Part shown: positions 29,762 to 34,640 of the stretch, in pieces
Position numbering within the stretch: the first letter of the stretch is position 1
How the letters are laid out: each line of letters starts with the position of its first letter
NCBI GenBank assembly: GCA_028867675.1
Contig: JAGWGA010000018.1
Location: 1 to 34,640 of the forward strand
Reading direction: 5' to 3'
Origin: Nitrososphaerota archaeon
GTDB lineage: Archaea > Thermoproteota > Nitrososphaeria > Nitrososphaerales > Nitrosopumilaceae
Length of the DNA stretch: 34,640 bases
The notes under the pieces: generated by a model
The model's input: only the letters and a program-made list of their open reading frames with translations
Told to the model about the DNA's origin: nothing
Databases searched by the model: none
Position numbers and translations under genes: made by a program

Positions 29762-30898
29762 ATGGATTACGATGTAGTTGTAGCAGGTGGAAGTGTTGCA
29801 GGACTATTATGTGCACGAGAGATTGCAAGCAAAAACCACAAAGTCTTGGTCATAGAAGAAGATTATGAGATTGGAACTCCTGAGCATTGTGGAGGAGTTG
29901 TAAGCATACCTGCAATGGACGACTTGGGAATCATACCCATGAGAGCTACACTTGATAATAAAATTCGCTCAGCCATGATTGTATCCCCATCTGGAAAAAG
30001 TTTCACATTAGATGCAAGACCACAACAGGTCATAGTATTAGACAGACGTGAGTTTGACAAACAGATTGCCCATCAAGCTCAAGTCAATGGAGCGGAGATT
30101 AGAGTAAAATCATCATTGCAAGAGATAACAAAAGACGGAGTACGAACTTCAGACGGAGAGATAAAATGCAAAATAGTTGTGGATGCAAGAGGAGTGTCAT
30201 CGTTAATTCACAAAGACCGAACTGGTACACTCCAGTCAGCCCAATACGAAGTTATTGCAGATTGGGTAGACAAAGAAAAAATCGAAGTTCACCTAGACCA
30301 AGAAAAATATCCGGGATTTTTTGCATGGGTTATACCTACAAGAAGAGATGAAGCAAAAATCGGCGTAGCCGGAAGAGGAATCAATCCTGCCATCGTAATA
30401 GAAGATTTCTTGAAGAAAAAAGGAAAACATTCGACAATTAGAAAAATATTTGCACCAATTTGGGTCAAAGGACCAATCAAGGAATTTGTTACAGGAAATG
30501 TAATTACAATAGGTGATGCTGCAGGACAGGCAAAGCCAACAACTGCAGGAGGCATTTATTCATCAGGACTAGGCGGCATTTTAGCAGGAAATTCAATTTC
30601 AAAATTTTTAGAGTCTAGGCAAGAATCTAGTTTACTAGAATACCAAAAACAATGGAATGAAAAATTCGGTAAAGAATTTGAACATATGCTCTTGGCACGT
30701 TCGTTACTTGAAAGATTAGATAACAAAACAATTGATTCCATGTTTGACACCATAACGCCAAAAATATTGGATGAGATCTCATCAGAGGGAAATTTTGATT
30801 TTCATACAACCTCTGTTGCAAAAATATTAGGTGTGAAAGGATCTGTCAAAGCAATTCAGGCAATTTTAGGAAATGAATTGAGAAGATTGTTAACATAG
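29762..30898 (+). CDS. Geranylgeranyl reductase family flavoprotein
   Basis: The 378-residue FAD-dependent reductase has the N-terminal dinucleotide fold VVVAGGSVAGLLCAREIA, then IGTPEHCGGVVS, the second flavin motif DARGVSS, and the C-terminal GDAAGQAKPTTAGGIYSSGLGG. It saturates the isoprenoid double bonds of archaeal lipids (digeranylgeranylglycerophospholipid) or quinones. A CxGGxx loop near the flavin is conserved. Whether the substrate is a membrane lipid or menaquinone is not visible. It is followed by the translation cluster with its own promoter, so the two are probably separate units. Confidence 0.9.
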   Translation: MDYDVVVAGGSVAGLLCAREIASKNHKVLVIEEDYEIGTPEHCGGVVSIPAMDDLGIIPMRATLDNKIRSAMIVSPSGKSFTLDARPQQVIVLDRREFDKQIAHQAQVNGAEIRVKSSLQEITKDGVRTSDGEIKCKIVVDARGVSSLIHKDRTGTLQSAQYEVIADWVDKEKIEVHLDQEKYPGFFAWVIPTRRDEAKIGVAGRGINPAIVIEDFLKKKGKHSTIRKIFAPIWVKGPIKEFVTGNVITIGDAAGQAKPTTAGGIYSSGLGGILAGNSISKFLESRQESSLLEYQKQWNEKFGKEFEHMLLARSLLERLDNKTIDSMFDTITPKILDEISSEGNFDFHTTSVAKILGVKGSVKAIQAILGNELRRLLT

Positions 30899-30917
30899 TA
30901 AGAAATGATAAGCAAGG

Positions 30918-30924
30918 TATAAAT
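30918..30924 (+). promoter_or_regulatory. TATA box of the Zn-ribbon/aEF1-beta/CDC48 operon
   Basis: TATAAAT is centred 27 nt upstream of the ATG at 30948, a near-ideal archaeal TATA box for a leaderless transcript. Confidence 0.7.
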
Positions 30925-30947
30925 TCAGTTAAAATCGAGTTTTTAGC

Positions 30948-31127
30948 ATGTCGTCAACTATTGCCTTGCCTGTGTGCAGTTCATGCCACAGACCAATCAT
31001 GCCTAACGATAAGTGTGTAAAATTTAACTGTCCTAGTTGTGGCTCTTTGCTGCTTTGGAGATGTGAAAGCTGCAGAGAATCGGCAAGAGTTTACAAGTGC
31101 AATTCATGTACTTTTGAAGGACCTTAG
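30948..31127 (+). CDS. Small zinc-ribbon protein upstream of aEF1-beta
   Basis: The 59-residue protein has nine cysteines (C10, C13, C23, C28, C31, C39, C42, C51, C54) in CxxC pairs, forming two zinc ribbons joined by a short LLLWR strand. It matches the archaeal small zinc-finger family that precedes the aEF1-beta gene in many archaea and is thought to bind RNA or nucleic acid. It lies 5 nt upstream of aEF1-beta, so a translation role is inferred. A near-ideal TATA box lies 27 nt upstream. Confidence 0.85.
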   Translation: MSSTIALPVCSSCHRPIMPNDKCVKFNCPSCGSLLLWRCESCRESARVYKCNSCTFEGP

Positions 31128-31132
31128 AAAAA

Positions 31133-31414
31133 ATGGCACGACTATCAATGCGAGCAAAGATCCTCCCAACTGGAACTGAGATTAATCTTGATGATGTTGC
31201 AAAGAAGATAGGATCTTCATTAAAAGAAGGAATAACACTTGCAAAATATACAAAAGAACCACTAGCTTTTGGTCTATACTATATTGTTGCAGAATTTGCT
31301 CTAGATGATAAGGAAGGACAGATGGATTCTCTTGAAAATACAATTCGCTCAATCGAAGGCGTTGGAGAATTTGAGGTGTTAGGTTTAAGCCGAACATCTG
31401 TTGATATGAAGTAG
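31133..31414 (+). CDS. ef1b: Translation elongation factor 1-beta
   Basis: The 93-residue guanine-nucleotide exchange factor for aEF1-alpha opens ARLSMRAKILPTGTEINLDDV and closes IEGVGEFEVLGLSR, both typical of the single-domain archaeal form. It swaps GDP for GTP on the elongation factor. It lies in an operon, 5 nt after the zinc-ribbon gene and 8 nt before cdc48. Length and sequence are normal. Confidence 0.95.
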   Translation: MARLSMRAKILPTGTEINLDDVAKKIGSSLKEGITLAKYTKEPLAFGLYYIVAEFALDDKEGQMDSLENTIRSIEGVGEFEVLGLSRTSVDMK

Positions 31415-31422
31415 GTGCACTC

Positions 31423-33591
31423 TTGGTAAAAAAAGACGAACTGCTGCAAATGCGGGTCGGAGAAGCAAAACAGAGAGACGTTGGAAAAAGACGTGCAAGA
31501 ATTGAACCAGAAGCAATGGAGTTTTTAAAAGTAGAAGCAGGCGACATGATTGAAATTATTGGCAAGAGATCAAGCTGTGCAATTGTCTGGCCTGCAGACG
31601 ATGACAACAAGTCACCAGATGTAATTCGAATTGACGGTCAGACAAGAAAGAATGTAGGCATTGGAATAAACGATCTAGTAAATGTGAAAAAAATTGTTGC
31701 CAAGCCTGCAAAAACTGTAACACTAATGCCAGTAAACGGCAATGTAACTGTAGACAAGGAATTTACAGATTTTGTAAAAAACAGACTACGTGGACTGCCA
31801 CTCTCAGAAGGTGATGAGATATCAGTCATGATTTTAGGAAATTCAATGGATTTTAAAATTCACAAGATTTCGCCAAAGGCTGTTGTAAAGATAGAGCGAA
31901 GCACTACAGTGACAATACTTACTGAGACAACGACTGATAAAAAAGTTCGAGTTACGTTTGAAGAAATAGGTGGTCTTAAGGCTCAGACAAAAAGAATGCG
32001 AGAGATTGTAGAACTACCTCTAAAACATCCTGAAATTTTTACAAGACTCAACATAGAACCGCATAGTGGCATACTGCTATACGGTCCACCAGGATGTGGT
32101 AAGACTTTGATTGCAAAGGTACTAGCCAGTGAATCAGAGGCAAATTTCTACTCAATTAACGGCCCAGAGATAATGAACAAGTATTATGGAGAGACAGAGG
32201 CAAGACTTCGAGATATTTTCAAAGAAGCAAAGGAGAATTCTCCAAGTGTAATATTTATTGATGAAATTGATGCCATTGCTCCAAAAAGAGAGGAAGCGTA
32301 TGGAGACGTTGAAAAAAGAGTAGTGGCTCAGCTGTTAGCTTTGATGGACGGTCTAAATGACAGAGGAAATGTCATTGTTTTAGGAGCAACAAACAGACCA
32401 GAAAGTGTAGATCCAGCTTTGCGAAGACCTGGAAGATTTGACAGGGAAATTGAAATCTCTGTTCCAAATGCAGATGGTAGATTAGAGATATTACAAATTC
32501 ATACTCGTGGCATGCCTTTGCAAGATGTTGATCTTAAAACACTTGCAGCAGAATTGCACGGATATACTGGTGCCGATATCAAATCACTTTGCAGAGAAGC
32601 TGCAATGAAAGCTGTTAGAACATTCTTGCCAGAGATTGAAAACGAGAGTGAAAAAGTATCTCCAGAGATTTTAATGAAGATGAAGATTACACTTCAGGAC
32701 TTTTACGATGCGATGCACGAAATTGTACCAACTGCAATGCGTGAATTCTATGTAGAAAGTCCAAAAGTTTGGTGGAGAGAAGTTGGGGGACTAGATGATG
32801 CAAAACGAACTTTGGAAGATAATCTAATCATGGCAATTAAAGAACCTGCAAAATTCCAAAAGATGGGGATTAAACCGCCAAAGGGTGCACTATTGTATGG
32901 ACCATCAGGATGCGGTAAGACATTACTTGCACGAGCTCTTGCAACTGAGAGTGGTGCAAACATGATTCTTGTTAGAGGACCAGAGATATTATCAAAGTGG
33001 GTTGGAGAATCAGAAAAAGCAATCAGAGAGATATTCAGAAAAGCAAAGACATCATCACCATGTATTATAATATTTGACGAGCTTGATTCTCTTGCTCGCT
33101 CCAAATCAAGTGAGGAAGGAGGGATAGGAGAGAGACTACTCAGTCAGCTTTTAACAGAGATGGAAGATGGAGGAGCTTCAAGAGTTATAGTATTGGGAAT
33201 CTCAAACAGACCAGACCTTATTGATCCATCCTTGATAAGACCTGGCAGATTAGATTTGGTAATTTTTGTTCCACCGCCAGATGAGAAGGGAAGATTTGAG
33301 ATAATCAAATTATTAACAAAACAGATGCCACTTTCTGGAGAGATAGATTTGAAAGAACTCGCGGTTGCAACCAAGGGATACAGCGGTGCAGATTTAGTTG
33401 CAGTGTGTAGAGAATCTGCAGTAAACGCAATGCGAAATAACAATCCAAAGATTACTAGCGGGGATTTCTCTACGGCATTGAAAAATGTCAAGCCATCTAT
33501 TACAAAAGGAGTAGAAGAATGGTATTCAACGGTTAAAGATAATATGTCCTTTGCATTACCAAAACCAATGGACAAGGCATTTTACGGGTAG
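31423..33591 (+). CDS. cdc48: AAA+ ATPase CDC48/VAT (p97-like)
   Basis: The 722-residue unfoldase has an N-domain (1-175, double-psi barrel with [21 protein letters not shown]) and two AAA domains. D1 Walker A is GPPGCGKT (221-228) with Walker [16 protein letters not shown]2 has GPSGCGKT and [11 protein letters not shown], both with arginine-finger regions ([20 protein letters not shown]). The tail AFYG ends in the HbYX form (F-Y-G) that docks on the 20S proteasome. It unfolds substrates for degradation or disassembly. The start is TTG at 31423, supported by an AGGTG Shine-Dalgarno 5-6 nt upstream. It is co-transcribed with aEF1-beta and followed by a small gene 4 nt away. Confidence 0.95.
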   Translation: MVKKDELLQMRVGEAKQRDVGKRRARIEPEAMEFLKVEAGDMIEIIGKRSSCAIVWPADDDNKSPDVIRIDGQTRKNVGIGINDLVNVKKIVAKPAKTVTLMPVNGNVTVDKEFTDFVKNRLRGLPLSEGDEISVMILGNSMDFKIHKISPKAVVKIERSTTVTILTETTTDKKVRVTFEEIGGLKAQTKRMREIVELPLKHPEIFTRLNIEPHSGILLYGPPGCGKTLIAKVLASESEANFYSINGPEIMNKYYGETEARLRDIFKEAKENSPSVIFIDEIDAIAPKREEAYGDVEKRVVAQLLALMDGLNDRGNVIVLGATNRPESVDPALRRPGRFDREIEISVPNADGRLEILQIHTRGMPLQDVDLKTLAAELHGYTGADIKSLCREAAMKAVRTFLPEIENESEKVSPEILMKMKITLQDFYDAMHEIVPTAMREFYVESPKVWWREVGGLDDAKRTLEDNLIMAIKEPAKFQKMGIKPPKGALLYGPSGCGKTLLARALATESGANMILVRGPEILSKWVGESEKAIREIFRKAKTSSPCIIIFDELDSLARSKSSEEGGIGERLLSQLLTEMEDGGASRVIVLGISNRPDLIDPSLIRPGRLDLVIFVPPPDEKGRFEIIKLLTKQMPLSGEIDLKELAVATKGYSGADLVAVCRESAVNAMRNNNPKITSGDFSTALKNVKPSITKGVEEWYSTVKDNMSFALPKPMDKAFYG

Positions 33592-33595
33592 ACAT

Positions 33596-33916
33596 ATGGC
33601 AATACCACTTCGAAATACAGTATTTGAGAAAATAAAAAATGCAGGATCTCTTACAGATTCAGAATTATCTAAAGCATTGATCAAAGCAGGAATATCAATT
33701 CCAGAAGACGAGTTTAACAAAATTCTGCTCAACTTGGAGATTTATGGCATGATAAAAGTAACATGGCTCACTAAAGATGAGCGTAGAATAGAGATAGCCA
33801 TAAAAGAAGAAGATGAAGATGAGATTGAAAAACAGAACATGGAGAATCTAGAAAGAGAATATGAGTCTGGTTTTCCAGGCGCTGTACAAGAAGAACCAGA
33901 AATCGAAGAATCTTGA
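33596..33916 (+). CDS. Winged-helix-like protein downstream of cdc48
   Basis: The 106-residue protein has an N-terminal winged-helix-type domain (about 1-70, LRNTVFEKIKNAGSLTDSELSKALIKAG...LEIYGMIKVTWLTKDERRIEIAI) and an acidic tail rich in glutamate. I chose ATG 33596, 4 nt after the cdc48 stop, over an in-frame ATG at 33551 lying inside cdc48. It may be a CDC48 partner or a transcription regulator. No family name is recognised. It abuts the convergent ctaB gene with no gap. Confidence 0.75.
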   Translation: MAIPLRNTVFEKIKNAGSLTDSELSKALIKAGISIPEDEFNKILLNLEIYGMIKVTWLTKDERRIEIAIKEEDEDEIEKQNMENLEREYESGFPGAVQEEPEIEES

Positions 33917-34640
33917 TTATTTTATAACTGGAAAGTGAAATGCCGCATCAAGTGCAATTGCTACAAAGATTATTGTAAGATATGGAGCAGTTACCTTGTA
34001 TGCCTTCCATGCAAAGTCTGAAGTCGGATTCTTGGTCAACTTGTAATGATACAAAAACATCAATCCGCCTGATACCAGGGCTACTGCCAAATAGACATAG
34101 CCTAATCCAAATGCAACAAGCATTACAGAATACGGTAGTAATATTGCAGTATTGAGTAAAATATACTTGGATGTCTTTTCCATTCCAATTAATACTGGCA
34201 ACATTGGAACCTTGGCAGCTGTATACTCTTCTTTCATCTTCATTGCAAGACACCAAAAGTGAGACGGAGTCCAGACAAAGACTAGTGTTCCAACTAATGC
34301 CCCCAAAATATCCATAGAGCCTGTCGCTGCAGCCCATCCAGCCATTGATGCACAGCTTCCTGCAAATCCACCAATTACAATATTGGACCAGTTGTTTCTC
34401 TTAAGCCATACAGTATAGATGATAACATAGAAGAATATTCCAAGTGCGATAAAAAATGTTGAAACAGGGTTTAGCGTAAACCAAGCATATATCACAGATA
34501 TGCAACTAACACCTAGTCCGTACAACAAGACATTTCTTGCAGACATTCTTCCAGAAGGAATAGGTCGTGTACTAGTCCTCTTCATCAATGGATCAATATC
34601 TTTGTCATAGAAATGATTCAATGCGCTAGAACCTGCAGAG
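33917..34640 (-). CDS. ctaB: Protoheme IX farnesyltransferase (partial, 5' end outside window)
   Basis: The open frame runs off the window end, with AGSSALNHFYDKDIDPLMKRT visible at the edge. The polytopic UbiA-type prenyltransferase carries the family's NHFYDKDIDPLMKRTSTRPIP (the first metal/prenyl-diphosphate Asp motif, NxxxDxxxD form), and then FVWTPSHFWCLAMKMKEEY, specific to haem O synthases. It farnesylates haem B to haem O for cytochrome oxidase. About seven helices are visible. It abuts the winged-helix gene tail to tail. Confidence 0.93.
   Translation of the reverse strand, partial: SAGSSALNHFYDKDIDPLMKRTSTRPIPSGRMSARNVLLYGLGVSCISVIYAWFTLNPVSTFFIALGIFFYVIIYTVWLKRNNWSNIVIGGFAGSCASMAGWAAATGSMDILGALVGTLVFVWTPSHFWCLAMKMKEEYTAAKVPMLPVLIGMEKTSKYILLNTAILLPYSVMLVAFGLGYVYLAVALVSGGLMFLYHYKLTKNPTSDFAWKAYKVTAPYLTIIFVAIALDAAFHFPVIK

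Noticed and set aside
33551-33595. Extended start for the winged-helix-like gene
   Set aside because: It would overlap cdc48 by 41 nt and adds a Trp/His-rich stretch without similarity. ATG 33596 fits the 4-nt operon spacing.
1-34640. tRNA or rRNA genes and CRISPR arrays
   Set aside because: All gaps are under 300 bp. I found no cloverleaf-like stretch with TTCGANTC-type T-loop or rRNA-like sequence, though a short RNA could be missed by eye.

Overview
The window is chromosomal DNA from an ammonia-oxidising-type archaeon (Nitrososphaerota/Thaumarchaeota, Nitrosopumilus/Nitrosarchaeum-like). Supporting signs are a low G+C content, archaeal information-processing genes (Alba, aEF1-beta, Pth2, CDC48, SMC, archaeal AspRS, deoxyhypusine synthase, NreA, PAC2), an archaeosortase, a secreted protein with the thaumarchaeal-looking SPLKQF...C...C...GW C-terminal module, protoheme IX farnesyltransferase, and TATA boxes about 26 nt upstream of many start codons (leaderless transcripts). 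No rRNA, tRNA, CRISPR or intact mobile element was found. The only mobile-element trace is a 69-codon transposase tail.

Layout. 1-3305 (+): branched-chain amino-acid operon, ilvB (3' end only), ilvN, leuA-like, and a leuB-like dehydrogenase. 3298-5480 (-): a Cys-rich zinc-finger membrane protein, aspS, and a KH/Zn-ribbon protein. 5612-6356: a small membrane protein, a transposase remnant and an AT-rich gap. 6357-9332: two oligopeptide-ABC ATPases (dppD, dppF) separated by an opposite-strand secreted protein with internal repeats; no permease is present. 9325-12852 (-): SMC. 12936-14003 (-): inositol-phosphate synthase; deoxyhypusine synthase is divergent from it. 15021-17133 (-): a three-gene operon of RAM-domain sensor, shortened CysRS-like ligase with altered zinc ligands, and GNAT acetyltransferase. 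17202-18163 (+): PAC2 proteasome chaperone/activator plus a small partner. 18167-18956 (-): Alba and small proteins. 19057-20151 (+): DinB polymerase. 20148-22756 (-): NreA, archaeosortase, HExxH protein. 22839-25531: small hypotheticals, a DUF99 protein, an EF-Tu/SelB-like factor without GTPase motifs, and a secreted repeat protein. 25622-27834 (-): CrcB, Trm112-like methyltransferase, HTH regulator. 27960-29677: small C2H2, ABM, membrane-anchored, Pth2 and Cys/His-rich proteins. 29762-33916 (+): geranylgeranyl reductase, then a translation/proteostasis cluster of Zn-ribbon, aEF1-beta, CDC48 and a winged-helix-like protein. 33917-34640 (-): ctaB, 5' end outside the window.

How genes relate. 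CDC48 and PAC2 both end in an HbYX tripeptide (FYG, IYG), the docking signal for the 20S proteasome. DinB and NreA both end in a PCNA-interacting peptide (QxxIxxFF). The most unusual locus is the RAM/CysRS-like/GNAT operon. Its ligase stops where the anticodon-binding domain should begin and replaces two zinc ligands, which resembles the mycothiol ligase MshC in architecture and raises the possibility of a small-molecule cysteine ligase followed by an acetyltransferase. Convergent genes are packed tightly, with three tail-to-tail pairs overlapping by exactly 8 nt (stop-NN-stop).
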